The notes under the pieces are model-generated. The model saw nothing but the letters and a program-made list of their open reading frames with translations. It made no database searches and was not told the origin of the DNA. The position numbers were made by a program, and so were the translations under genes. A stretch of 64,000 nt of DNA. Source: Roseiarcus sp963833955 (GTDB lineage: Bacteria > Pseudomonadota > Alphaproteobacteria > Rhizobiales > Beijerinckiaceae). Positions 38,177-46,974 of this stretch are shown piece by piece; position 1 is the stretch's first letter; each line of letters opens with the position of its first letter. The DNA lies in NCBI GenBank assembly GCA_963833955.1, contig CAWHZY010000009.1:274545-338544 (forward strand), read 5' to 3'.

Positions 38177-38285
38177 CGCCGCCCATCGCGGCGCGCCGAG
38201 AGGCGGGTGAAGGCCGCGGGTGCGAGCGGGGCATCGACAAAGCGCCAACCGGCGGAATCAAGGTGAAGCGTTTCAGGATCGCTGA

Positions 38286-38741
38286 ATGAACGATACAGTC
38301 AAAGCGCGTCCGTTCACGATCGACGAATTGCGCGCCTATCTCGTCGAGGTCTTCCCGGAGTTCTGGGGGAGCGGCGATCTTCGCCTCGAAGAGACCGCGC
38401 CGATGAGCGCGACGCTCCGCCTCGCTTATCATCCCAGGCACCTGCGGCCAGGCGGCACGATCTCCGGCCCGACGATGTTCGGCGTTTGCGACGCCGCGCT
38501 CTATGTGGCGATCTTGAACGAGATCGGCCCCGTCGCGCATGCGGTCACCACCAGCGCCTCGATCAATTTCCTCCGCAAGCCCGCGCCCGTCGATCTCATC
38601 GGCAAGGCGAGGCTGATCAAGCTCGGCAAAAGGCTCGCGGTCGGCGAAGTCGCCATCTATTCCGACGGAGAGAGCGAGATGGTCGCCCATGCGACCGGGA
38701 CCTATTCGATCCCCGCGCGGGGCGAAGGCATTCCGCCATGA
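38286..38741 (+). CDS. PaaI-like hot-dog thioesterase
   Basis: A 151-residue member of the PaaI/YiiD hot-dog thioesterase family. It has LRPGGTISGPTMFGVCDAALYVAIL (the helix of the hot dog with a catalytic Asp), AVTTSASINFLRKPAPVDLIGKARLIKLGKRLAVGEV and VAHATGTYSIP. It would hydrolyse an acyl-CoA; the substrate is unknown. It is the last rightward gene before the convergent efflux operon. Confidence 0.85.
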   Translation: MNDTVKARPFTIDELRAYLVEVFPEFWGSGDLRLEETAPMSATLRLAYHPRHLRPGGTISGPTMFGVCDAALYVAILNEIGPVAHAVTTSASINFLRKPAPVDLIGKARLIKLGKRLAVGEVAIYSDGESEMVAHATGTYSIPARGEGIPP

Positions 38742-38786
38742 CCCGGCTGTCACGATATCCGGCATATTAAGTAGGCGGGCAATCAA

Positions 38787-40395
38787 TCATTCCGGCCCCG
38801 CGCGAGCGCCTTTCTCAGCCACCGAACGTTTCATAAACAAGACCGCGAACGTCACCACAAACGTCAACGCGGCGGCCATCCAAAAGGTGTCGAAATAGGC
38901 CAGCGAAGACGCCTGCTGCTGACGCAGGTTATCGAGTTGCTGCACAGCCAGTTGTTGGGAGGCGGCCGGATCGCCGTTCTGTTGAAGGAAGAACGCCTGA
39001 GCCCGCGCGAGAAAGCTGCTGGCGGCCGCGTTGAGGGGATCAAGATACTCCCCAAGCCTCAAGGTGTGAAACTGATCACGCCGCTCTTCGACGGTCTGGG
39101 ACAACGACACCCCGACGCTGCCCCCCTCGTTGCGCAAGAGACTCAGTAAGCCGATGGCGGCCCCGCGCAACGCGAGCGGGGTGTAGAGGTACGCGGCCAC
39201 GTTCGCGGGAGCAAAACAGACCGAGAGCCCCAGGACCAGAAGCACCCGAGGCCAAACAACTTGGCTTGGGCTGATGTCGAGGTTGAGTTGCGACATCCAA
39301 TAGTTTCCAGCGGTCATGAGCAGAAGGCCCGTGGCGATCAGCCATCTCGCATCCACCTTGAGGCCAATCAGGCGCCCGACGATCGGCATTGCGAGGACGG
39401 CAAATATTCCGGAAGGCGACATCACCAGCCCGGTCTTCAGCGCATCATAACCAAACAGGGTTTGTAAGAGACCAAGCAACGACTTGGTGCCCATGAAGAG
39501 CGCCAGGTAAGCGCAGAATATGATGATGCAGCAGGCCGCGAAGTTGCGTTCGCCCAACACGCGGAAATTCACCACGGGGTTGCGCTGGCGCAACTCCCAG
39601 ACGATCAACGCAACCAGACCCACCACCAATGAAATGACGAGCGTCTGGACGCGCCAGAATGGATCGCCCAGCCAGTCCCATTCCTGGCCCTTGCTGAGCA
39701 TCACTTCCCACGAGATTATGACGATGGCCAGCAGCGACAAGCCGATCGCGTCAAAATGGAACGGCTCTTTCCTCAACTCCGTCACGCTGGGCGACCAGAT
39801 AGTCCGGATCGTCAAGCAGGAAATAACAACCGATCAACGCCAGGATACCGACGGGCACGTTGATCAGAAAGCACCAGCGCCAATTGTAGGTGTCCGTCAG
39901 CCAACCGCCCAAGGTCGGACCGACGATGGGCGCGATCAGCACGGCAAAGCCGAACAGCGTCATGGCTGTGCCCTGCTTTTCCCGCGGGAAGGCGTCCAGC
40001 AAGATCCCCTGACTGCCGGGTTGCAGACCGCCGCCCGCGAGACCCTGGATGACGCGGAACAGGATCAGCTGAGCCAGACTGCCAGCCAGTCCGCACAGCA
40101 AGGAACTGAGCGTGAAGATCGCGATCGACGCCAGGAAGTAGTTGCGGCGACCCAGATGCGCGCTCAACCAGCCGGTGATCGGCAGGATGAAGGCGTTGGC
40201 GGCAAGGTAGCTGGTGATGACCCACTCGGCGTCATCGGCGGCAGCCGACAGGCCCCCCGCGATGTAGCGCAGCGCCACCAGCACGATGGTGGTGTCGAGC
40301 ACCTCCATGAACGCCGGCACCACGACGATCATGGCGACCAGCCACGGGCTCCGCGCGACCCGAGGTCTCGCGGGCGAAAGCGCCGCGGCTGTCAC
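38787..40395 (-). CDS. emrB: EmrB-type MFS drug efflux permease, DHA2 family (one frameshift)
   Basis: A 14-helix drug:H+ antiporter. Visible parts are FMEVLDTTIVLVALRYIAGGL (motif D), LGRRNYFLASIAIFTLSSLLCG, RVIQGLAGGGLQPGSQ (motif B) and GPTLGGWLTDTYNWRWCF (motif C). The frame shifts near 39786: removing one base joins DDPDYLVAQ to VTELRKEPFHFDAIGLSLL and the rest. The C-terminus ends in a long amphipathic region (ARAQAFFLQQNGDPAASQQLAVQQL). A GTG at 40395 overlapping a TGA is the likely start, but as sequenced the frame is fused with emrA. It pairs with emrA to form an efflux pump that also needs an outer-membrane channel. Confidence 0.85.
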
Positions 40396-41898
40396 TTCTT
40401 CGCGCCCGGCGGGTTCTGCGGTCGAACCACCCGTTGCCGGTTCAGGCGCGGATGTCTGCAAAAATTTGCCGGCGTCGGGTCCGGTGGGCGGCTTGTTGAA
40501 GTAGACGTAGGGAGTAACCGACGTCCCGATAAACAGCGGGCTCTTGTCCGGGTCGTAGTCTGTAAGGTCGATCCGAACCGGCAGTCGCTGCACCACCTTG
40601 ATGAAGTTGCCGGTGGCGTTCTGCGCCGGCAGCAGCGCCAATGTCGATCCGGTCCCCTCGGTGAAGCCGGAAATGCGCCCCTTGAACACGCGGCGGTCGC
40701 CATACATGTCGACATAGAGATCGACCGGCTGGCCGATGCGCAGGTCGCCGAGCTGCGTCTCCTTGAAATTGGCGTCAACCCAGATTTCATCGAGCGAGCG
40801 GATCGCCATCAGAGCCTGGCCAACCTGGATGTTGTCGCCCGGATTGACGTTTCGGCGCGTGATGACGCCATCGATCTCGGCGATGACGTCGCAGTAGCGC
40901 AGATCGAGCTCCGCCTGGTCGAGATCGCGCTTGGCGACCTCGAGCTTGGCCTCGGCCTGCTTGATGTCCGGCGCGTCCGCCGCCAGCCGGGCGAAGGTGG
41001 TGTTGACGTCGCCTTCCTTCTCGAACGCCTCGACCATGTGACGGGGCCCCTCGTCGAACGAATGGATGACGCCGAGTTGAGCCGCACTCTGAATCATCGC
41101 CGCCTGCGCCTGCAGCACAGAGGAAAAGGTTTGATCGAGATCGGGCGGAACCTGGCCGAGGTCCTGCTCGTCGGTTTCCGGCGGCAATCCCAAAGACGCA
41201 CGGATTTGACGGACATCGGCCAGCGACGCGACAACGTCCGCGCGGGCCGACAACAAGATCGCCTGCCGCCGGTCGTACTCCGACCTTGGGGTATCGTTCG
41301 TCACCACCAACTTCGCGGCCCGGTCGAAGTCGACCTGAGCCAACGCGAGCTCGGCTTTACTCTTGTCGACACCGGCAACCTTGGCGCGCAGCAGGGCGAC
41401 CTGGTCATCGACGTCCTCTATGGCGTGCTCCAGCGCCCGGCGCCGGCTCATAGCCTCCGCTTCGATGCCGCGCACTTTGGACCTGGCCACCTGCAGGTCT
41501 GCCGTCGCCGTATCGACCGCCGCCTTTTTGATCGCGACCGCGATTTGAAAGGGCTCCTTGTCCAGTTGGACCAGAAGGTCGCCTTTGCGCACCCGGTAGT
41601 TGTCGTCGACCAGAACCCGCGAAACCTGGCCCTTGACGCGCGCGGCGACGAACGTCACGTGACCGTTAACGTATGCATCGTCGGTCGAAACCGTGTTGAG
41701 CGTTGTCTCAACCCAGGGAACGCCGAACCAAAGCGCGCCGGCCAGGATGAGAAGGCCCAGCGCGCCCAGCAACATCTTTCGCCGCGGGTTGGCCTTCGGC
41801 TTCTCTGACGAGACCGCTCCCGCGCCGGAAGGGTTCTGCGGGGGCGGATCGGCGTTGCGAGATGAAGCCAGATCTGTCGCGCTGCTCTGCTCGTTCAT
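40392..41898 (-). CDS. emrA: EmrA-type membrane fusion protein (HlyD family)
   Basis: Periplasmic adaptor for the EmrB permease. It has one N-terminal membrane helix (MLLGALGLLILAGALWFGVPWV), then VSTDDAYVNGHVTFVAARVKGQV (lipoyl-like beta-strand), an alpha-hairpin coiled coil (about 110-300), the second lipoyl half (DVIAEIDGVITRRNVNPGDNIQ) and a C-terminal beta-barrel (FKGRISGFTEGTGSTLALLPAQNATGNFIKVVQRLPVRI). As sequenced the frame continues into emrB. In the next frame a TGA (40392-40394) overlaps a GTG start, so a single extra base could have erased the real stop. Either a true EmrAB fusion or two overlapping genes. Confidence 0.82.
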
Positions 41899-42082
41899 AA
41901 CGGAGTCCTGTCATCAGGCGGATGAACCACAACTCTTCCGAACCGCCCGAAGACTAAACCTTCAGACGCCTGGACCCAAGAGCGATGAAAAAAACGCCGA
42001 TCGCGGTCGCCTCAAGTCTGCGGTATTATGATACCTCATAGATGGAGGATACAGTTTTCTTGGTGATTCCGGCGCTCGGCGG

Positions 42083-42111
42083 TTGACATTTCATCACTCT
42101 CGCGGCTAGAA
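42083..42111 (+). promoter_or_regulatory. Sigma70-type promoter of rplM-rpsI
   Basis: TTGACA (42083-42088), a 17-base spacer, then CTAGAA (42106-42111), 32 bases before the rplM start. The -35 box is a perfect match and the spacing is ideal, as expected for a strong ribosomal-protein promoter. Confidence 0.65.
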
Positions 42112-42142
42112 GCGCGCCTCCTGAAATCGAACGGACGTATCC

Positions 42143-42625
42143 ATGTTCGGCAAAACCCATTCGACCAAGACGGCCGAGGTCGAGAAGAAGTGGCTGGTCA
42201 TCGACGCCAAGGACCTGGTGGTCGGACGGCTCGCTTCGATCGTCGCCATGCGGCTGCGCGGCAAGCACAAACCCAGCTTCACCCCACACATGGATGACGG
42301 CGACCACGTCATCGTGGTCAACGCGGAAAAAATCGTGCTCACCGGCCGGAAGCGCGACCAGAAGGTTTATTACCACTACACGGGCTATATCGGCGGCATC
42401 AAGGAACGCTCGGCCAAGTCGATCCTCGAGGGCAAGTTTCCCGAGCGCATCGTCGAGAAGGCGGTCGAGCGCATGCTTCCGCGCGGACCGCTCGGCAAGA
42501 AGCAGCTCGGCAACCTTCGCGTCTACAAGGGTCCCGACCATCCGCACGCCGCGCAGTCGCCGACCGTGCTCGACGTCGCCAAACTCAATCCCAAGAACAG
42601 CCGGAGCGCTGACAACAATGGCTGA
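42143..42625 (+). CDS. rplM: 50S ribosomal protein L13
   Basis: Early-assembling 23S rRNA-binding protein of the large subunit. The 160-residue chain shows KKWLVIDAKDLVVGRLASIVAMRLRGK, DDGDHVIVVNAEKIVLTGRK, KVYYHYTGYIGGIKE and the signature VERMLPRGPLGKKQLGNLRVYKG. It overlaps rpsI by 8 bases (rpsI ATG at 42618), so the pair is translationally coupled. Confidence 0.97.
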   Translation: MFGKTHSTKTAEVEKKWLVIDAKDLVVGRLASIVAMRLRGKHKPSFTPHMDDGDHVIVVNAEKIVLTGRKRDQKVYYHYTGYIGGIKERSAKSILEGKFPERIVEKAVERMLPRGPLGKKQLGNLRVYKGPDHPHAAQSPTVLDVAKLNPKNSRSADNNG

Positions 42626-43100
42626 GACCCTTTCCTCTCTCGCCGACCTTGCAGGCACGGCGGCTGCGCCAAATGCTCAAGAAGCGCCGGTCCATGTGCA
42701 GAAGCTCGACAAGTACGGACGCGCCTACGCGACCGGAAAGCGCAAGAACGCGGTGGCGCGCGTGTGGATCAAGCCGGGCAGGGGTCTCGCGACCGTCAAC
42801 GGGAAGCCGCTCGACCAGTATTTCGCACGGCCCGTCCTGCGCATGGTGCTGAGCCAGCCGCTCGTGGTGGTGAACCGCATCACTCAATACGACCTCACGG
42901 TGACGGTGAGCGGGGGCGGCCTCTCCGGCCAGGCCGGCGCCGTGCGCCACGGTCTCGCCAAGGCGCTGACCTATTTCGAGCCGGAGCTCCGCCCCGCGCT
43001 CAAGAAGGAAGGCTTCCTCACCCGCGATTCGCGTGTGGTCGAGCGCAAGAAGTACGGTCACCGCAAGGCGCGCGCGAGCTTCCAGTTCTCCAAGCGCTGA
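42618..43100 (+). CDS. rpsI: 30S ribosomal protein S9
   Basis: Small-subunit protein whose C-terminal tail reaches the P-site tRNA. The 160 residues carry ATGKRKNAVARVWIKPG, LTVTVSGGGLSGQAGAVRHGLAKAL and the tail LTRDSRVVERKKYGHRKARASFQFSKR. The N-terminal extension of about 30 residues (AETLSSLADLAGTAAAP) is usual in alphaproteobacteria. It ends 53 bases before an intrinsic terminator. Confidence 0.97.
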   Translation: MAETLSSLADLAGTAAAPNAQEAPVHVQKLDKYGRAYATGKRKNAVARVWIKPGRGLATVNGKPLDQYFARPVLRMVLSQPLVVVNRITQYDLTVTVSGGGLSGQAGAVRHGLAKALTYFEPELRPALKKEGFLTRDSRVVERKKYGHRKARASFQFSKR

Positions 43101-43109
43101 GGCGCTTGT

Positions 43110-43151
43110 CTCATCCGGCCCTTCGGGCCACCTTCTCCCACGGGGAGAAGG
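43110..43151. repeat. RIME-like dispersed repeat behind rpsI
   Basis: CTCATCCGGCCC...GGGCC ACCTTCTCCC...GGGGAGAAGG. Two nested hairpins (GGCCCTTCGGGCC and CCTTCTCCCACGGGGAGAAGG) match the pattern of the intergenic mosaic elements common in Rhizobiales. This was judged by eye from known examples of the motif. Confidence 0.65.
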
Positions 43152-43152
43152 C

Positions 43153-43177
43153 AAGGGCGGCGCGAGCCGCCCTTTTT
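43153..43177 (+). terminator. Intrinsic terminator of rplM-rpsI
   Basis: AAGGGCGGC (43153-43161), loop GCGA, then GCCGCCCTT (43166-43174), running into TTTTT. A perfect 9-base stem with a T-run gives a strong rho-independent terminator. Confidence 0.85.
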
Positions 43178-43205
43178 GTTGGGCGGGGACGGGGCGGACA
43201 GGCTT

Positions 43206-43637
43206 TCAAAGGGGCTCGACAACCTCGAGAAAGGTAAAACGCCGGAAGTCCGCGTCGCGCGTGCAAACCCTGGCCACGCCGTGCTCGCGCATCAGCACCG
43301 CCGTATGCGTGTCGTGAAGGAGATTGCCCGCGAGTGAGGGAAACTCGGCGAAGACTTGCGCGGCGACCGCCGCATGGCGTTCGGTCGAGACGAGAAGTCC
43401 GAGCCCTGGCGAAGCGAGCAGGGCTGAGACGAAAGCCGAAGCGCCGGCCAAACTCCATGGCCTGCGCATGACGCGGGGATGGGTGGTCACGCGCATGAAT
43501 TCGTAAAGGATCGGCCACGTCACATACCAGGCGTCCGGTCTCCTCCGCCGCTCTTCGATCCAGTCACGCGACTTCACGTGCCATTGAGAATCCGCGTCCG
43601 CGGCGTAGACAAGGATGTTCGTGTCGACAACGACCAT
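43206..43637 (-). CDS. PIN-domain ribonuclease toxin (VapC-like)
   Basis: A 143-residue PIN-domain protein. It has MVVVDTNILVYAADAD (first catalytic Asp), ILYEFMRVTTHPRV (the Glu helix), GNLLHDTHTAVLMREHGV (Asp) and VCTRDADFRRF (the last Asp pair). It probably cuts RNA when freed from its antitoxin. The preceding ribbon-helix-helix gene ends 4 bases upstream. The module splits the usual rpsI-argC neighbourhood. Confidence 0.85.
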   Translation of the reverse strand: MVVVDTNILVYAADADSQWHVKSRDWIEERRRRPDAWYVTWPILYEFMRVTTHPRVMRRPWSLAGASAFVSALLASPGLGLLVSTERHAAVAAQVFAEFPSLAGNLLHDTHTAVLMREHGVARVCTRDADFRRFTFLEVVEPL

Positions 43638-43641
43638 GCGG

Positions 43642-43869
43642 TCATCGCCCTTCCATAGCCTGATAGAGAGCGTCCCGGTCGCCGACGTCGACGAACGAGC
43701 CGCCACTCATGAAGGTCGGAAGAGGAGGGACCTCGCTCTGCGCCTCCTGCCGACGGAGCAGATTGCGCAGGGCGGTCTCGACCAGGTCGGACATCGTCCG
43801 CTTCTGGCGCAGGGCCTCACGCTTGAGCTGAGCCATGACCGTATCGTCGATATTGAGCGTCGTCTTCAT
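43642..43869 (-). CDS. Ribbon-helix-helix antitoxin (VapB-like)
   Basis: A 75-residue Arc-type protein: MKTTLNIDDTVMAQLKREALRQKRTMSDLVETALRNLL (split) is a ribbon-helix-helix DNA-binding domain, and the acidic tail would bind the toxin. An in-frame ATG 12 bases upstream (43881) is an alternative start. A palindrome (43868-43883) overlaps the start and may be its own operator. Confidence 0.83.
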   Translation of the reverse strand: MKTTLNIDDTVMAQLKREALRQKRTMSDLVETALRNLLRRQEAQSEVPPLPTFMSGGSFVDVGDRDALYQAMEGR

Positions 43870-43883
43870 ATGGAAGTCCATAT
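43868..43883 (-). promoter_or_regulatory. Palindrome at the antitoxin start, candidate operator
   Basis: ATATGGA and TCCATAT arms (7 bases each) flank a 2-base centre and cover the antitoxin start codon. Ribbon-helix-helix antitoxins bind short palindromes of this kind to repress their own operon. Confidence 0.45.
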
Positions 43884-44005
43884 CGATGGGATGGCTGTAT
43901 GTCTAGAACGCTTTGAGAGGCGCGGCGGCGTCTTCTTGGAATTGTTTGCGCACCGATCGGGCGCGCGATTAGATGTCCTCGCATAACGACCGGCGGGGGA
44001 TTCGC

Positions 44006-44446
44006 TTGAAACTCGCATTTTTGCTCGTAAGCCTCGCCGCGCTGGTCGCGCTTCCCGCCGAGGCGCTGGAATGGCGCTGGAGCTACCAGGGCGAGGGGGT
44101 CGCGGCGTCAGGCGCGTTCACCACGAAAGACGCGCCCAACGCCGACGGCTTCTACGAGATCATCGGGATCAAGGGCGAGATGAATGGCGTCGCCATCACC
44201 GGCTTGCAGCCGGCCGGGACGTCAATCCCCGGCAACGATGGCTATCCGGTCGACGATCTCGTCAAAGCCGAGGCGCCGCAGCTTTCGTTGCATGGCTTCG
44301 GCTACGCGCTCGCGGACGGGACCTACGCCAACCCCTTCTACGGCGACCGTTTCGTCCCGCCGGGCGTCTACGCTTTTTTTTCCGATCCAAAGAACCGCAA
44401 GACGAGCGAGCCGTTGGTGAAGTTCACCGCGACGATCGTCCCTTAG
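44006..44446 (+). CDS. Secreted protein of unknown function
   Basis: A product of about 146 residues with a signal peptide (KLAFLLVSLAALVALPAEA). The mature part starts LEWRWSYQGEGVAASGAFTT, then has DGFYEIIGIKGEMNGVAITGL and an end in a PGVYAFFSDP stretch. The pattern WxWxYxGxGxxASGxFTT occurs in secreted proteins of cyanobacteria and proteobacteria that often bear PEP-CTERM tails, but this one lacks a sorting tail. A TTG at 44006 preceded by GGGGGA is the preferred start; the ATG at 43973 is an alternative. Confidence 0.6.
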   Translation: MKLAFLLVSLAALVALPAEALEWRWSYQGEGVAASGAFTTKDAPNADGFYEIIGIKGEMNGVAITGLQPAGTSIPGNDGYPVDDLVKAEAPQLSLHGFGYALADGTYANPFYGDRFVPPGVYAFFSDPKNRKTSEPLVKFTATIVP

Positions 44447-44615
44447 CGCGTCCGCTCGGCGCGCGCGGCCGTCTCGTCTTGACCATGACGGCCTTTTGTA
44501 CGAAAGAGCGCTCATGATCGCCCGCTCGCCCATCCGACTCCGACGACGCTGAGAGCGCGAGTTCGCGCGCAAGCGCGTCTTCATCTTTCAGCTTCAGGAT
44601 TTGGCGAGGCTATCC

Positions 44616-45547
44616 ATGTCAGCGACAATCTTCATCGACGGCGAAGCGGGCACCACCGGCCTGCAAATCAGGGAAAAGCTCGCGGGCGTCTCCGGCTTGA
44701 AGCTCGCCAGTCTGCCGCCCGAAGCGCGCAAGGACGCAGCCGCCAAGCAGAAGCTCTACGGCGAAGTCGATGTCGTGATCCTTTGCCTGCCGGATGAGGC
44801 GGCGAAAGAGGCGGCGCATCTCATCGATGCGATGGGCGCCGACGCACCGCGCGTCATCGACGCGTCATCCGCCCATCGGGTCGCGCCCGGGTGGACCTAT
44901 GGCTTTCCGGAACTCATCGCAGGGCAGGGCGAGGCGATCGCCAAAGCCAACAAAGTCACGAACCCCGGCTGTCACGCGACCGGCGCCATCGCACTCCTGC
45001 GCCCGCTCACCGAGGCCGGCGTGATCGCCAAGGACGCGCCCGTCTCAATCGCCTCGGTCAGCGGCTATTCGGGCGGCGGCAAGTCGATGATCGAGGACTA
45101 CGAGACAGGCAAAGCGCCCGCCATTCGAGCTCTATGGGCTTAAGCTCGAGCACAAGCACATGCCGGAGATCCAGCTTTATTCCGGCCTGATTGCGCGGCC
45201 GATCTTCACGCCCTCGGTCGGCAATTTCCGGCAAGGCATGCTGGTCAGCGTGCCGCTGCATCTCGACACGTTGCCGGGCAAGCCTAAAGCCGCGGACCTC
45301 AGCGCCGTCTTCAAGAAGCATTACCGGGGCCAGAAGCATTTCCACGTCGATGGAGAGCGAGGATGCGACGCGGATCGAGCCGGAATCGCTGAACGGCGCC
45401 AACGACATCGAGATCCACGTGTTCGCTAACGAGACGCGCCGGCAGGCGCTGCTGGTCGCCAAATTCGACAATCTCGGCAAGGGCGCCTCGGGCGCTGCGG
45501 TGCAGAACCTTATGCTGATGCTGGGCGCTGACGCACGGGCGCGCTAG
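44616..45547 (+). CDS. argC: N-acetyl-gamma-glutamyl-phosphate reductase, short type (two frameshifts)
   Basis: Third enzyme of arginine synthesis, NADPH-dependent. The N-terminal part has IFIDGEAGTTGLQI (nucleotide loop), VILCLPDEAAKEA, DASSAHRV and the catalytic cysteine in NKVTNPGCHATGAIALL. An extra base near 45123 moves the frame from GKAPA to FELYGLKLEHKHMPEI; another near 45350 moves it to VESEDATRIEPESLNGANDIEIHVF. The corrected length, about 309 residues, is that of the short alphaproteobacterial ArgC. The stop (45545-45547) shares the CTAG with the stop of the opposite methyltransferase gene. Confidence 0.88.
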
Positions 45548-46317
45548 TTGACAAGCTCGGGCTGATTGCGCTTGCCAACCAGGACTCGAATGTCGCCGGA
45601 TTCGCATTGCTCCCGCAGCCAAGGCTCCGCTAGGCCACGTTCTTCAACTGTATAATCCAGTTTTTCCAAAAGCTCCTTCACGACCGGAGTCGGAGCGCCA
45701 TGGACGCCATGGGTCTCGACGGCGATCACCCGGGGCCGGATCGCCATATCGCGCAAGATCAGGAGTTCCGCGCCCTCGCAATCCAGTTCCAGGATATCGC
45801 ATTCGGGCAATTCCGCCGGGGAAACGACGAGCGTGGAATGCTGCTCCGGCGCGCCATAAACGGCGATCGCCTTGCCCACGACAGCGTGCTCGACTGTCAG
45901 ACGGTTCGACATTTTGTTTCGAGCCGCGGTGGCCTTGACGTTGCGGACATTCGAACTGTTTCCCTCGAAGCAAACAACGGAACCGGTCTCGCCGACGGCT
46001 TTTGCGGCGACGACGGCGGTGACGCCCTCACCGCCTCCCACGATTATCACCTTATCGCCGATACGAACTTGAGACCGCAGGACGTCAATGAGAGTTTGCT
46101 CATAGTCTGCGAGGTCCTCAAGAAGATGAGGGAGTAAGAAGTCCGGAAGTGCGGCGTCGCCGAATTTTCTTTCTCTCGAAATTGGAATGCCAGCGTACCG
46201 GACTTCGGCAATAGTCGGCAGTAATCTCCGAATAGTTCTCCGGTACAAATATCCGGCCACGCGTCTCATTAATTCATCAAAACTTGAATTTTTGATTATC
46301 TGAACGATTCTTGCCAT
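45544..46317 (-). CDS. FkbM family methyltransferase
   Basis: SAM-dependent O-methyltransferase of 257 residues. GDKVIIVGGGEGVTAVVAAKAVG (SAM-binding loop), VVCFEGNSSNVRNVKATAARN (adenosine-binding acidic residue) and ECDILELDCEGAELLIL (motif II) are clear. It may act on polysaccharide or glycolipid sugars, as FkbM-like genes near cell-surface loci do. Its upstream part is richer in A/T than its neighbours and it lies alone, which suggests transfer. The start may also be ATG 46341; MARIVQ at 46317 is preferred. Confidence 0.78.
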   Translation of the reverse strand: MARIVQIIKNSSFDELMRRVAGYLYRRTIRRLLPTIAEVRYAGIPISRERKFGDAALPDFLLPHLLEDLADYEQTLIDVLRSQVRIGDKVIIVGGGEGVTAVVAAKAVGETGSVVCFEGNSSNVRNVKATAARNKMSNRLTVEHAVVGKAIAVYGAPEQHSTLVVSPAELPECDILELDCEGAELLILRDMAIRPRVIAVETHGVHGAPTPVVKELLEKLDYTVEERGLAEPWLREQCESGDIRVLVGKRNQPELVN

Positions 46318-46625
46318 AAAACTGTCCCACAATGTATGCACAAACTGTGGAATAGCGTCTCGAGAATTTCATCCAGTCCTAGAACTCTCGCAACTCGTCA
46401 CCGATAGCAAGCTTTGCTTACTGCCTGCAACCTTACAAGGGCGGCAGCCGAAGTACCGGTCCAGGAAAGATATCATCTCAAGCAGTCGCGCCAAGAGGAC
46501 ACTTATACCCATTCTATTTGAGCGCGAACTCATCGCGCTCAAACCCGCGCAACGGCGCGGGCGCGCATTCGCGCTTCGGCCATAAGGCGATGATCGGTTC
46601 CGATCATCGAGTCTTGGTTTACGTC
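46318..46625. other. Intergenic region with clustered hairpins
   Basis: No gene is seen. AT-richer DNA upstream of the FkbM gene is followed by three hairpins: TGAGCGCGA/TCGCGCTCA (46519-46541), CCCGCGC/GCGCGGG (46544-46561) and the perfect 22-base palindrome made of CGATGATCGG, TT and CCGATCATCG (46588-46609). The last has a relative at 53234-53267. Confidence 0.6.
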
Positions 46626-46964
46626 CTACTCGACCGCCCCGGGAGGACGATGCGGCGGGCGGGAGTCCAACACCAGCCGCACGACAAAGCGAACGATGGT
46701 CTCGACGATCAGGCCGGCGACATAGGCGAGCGTGGAGCCGAACAGGCCCGCGGCGATCACGCGCCCGGTCATCGAGCCGCCGAAGTCGAACGAGCCGCCG
46801 TTCAGCCTCCGCATGACGAGCGTGAAGGGCAGGGCGGCGAGCGACAGTGGAAGGTCGGCGAACCAGGCGTCCGAACGCCTCACATAGTCGACATAGAGCG
46901 CGACGAACGCCAGTCCGTGAACGGCGGCGAAGACCGCCCCCGTCCACGACTTGAGGCGCTTCAT
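46626..46964 (-). CDS. Small membrane protein of unknown function
   Basis: A 112-residue product with two or three predicted helices (AVFAAVHGLAFVALYVDYV, LPLSLAALPFTLVM, VIAAGLFGSTLAYVAGLIVETIVRFVVRL). No family is recognised. It lies 10 bases downstream of the FAH-family gene in the same direction and is probably co-transcribed. Confidence 0.6.
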   Translation of the reverse strand: MKRLKSWTGAVFAAVHGLAFVALYVDYVRRSDAWFADLPLSLAALPFTLVMRRLNGGSFDFGGSMTGRVIAAGLFGSTLAYVAGLIVETIVRFVVRLVLDSRPPHRPPGAVE

Positions 46965-46974
46965 TCAGAAGGGC

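Noticed and set aside
39520..41808. 762-codon plus-strand frame opposite emrAB
   Set aside because: It is a shadow of the efflux genes, rich in Arg, Asp and Gln, with no motif or start signal.
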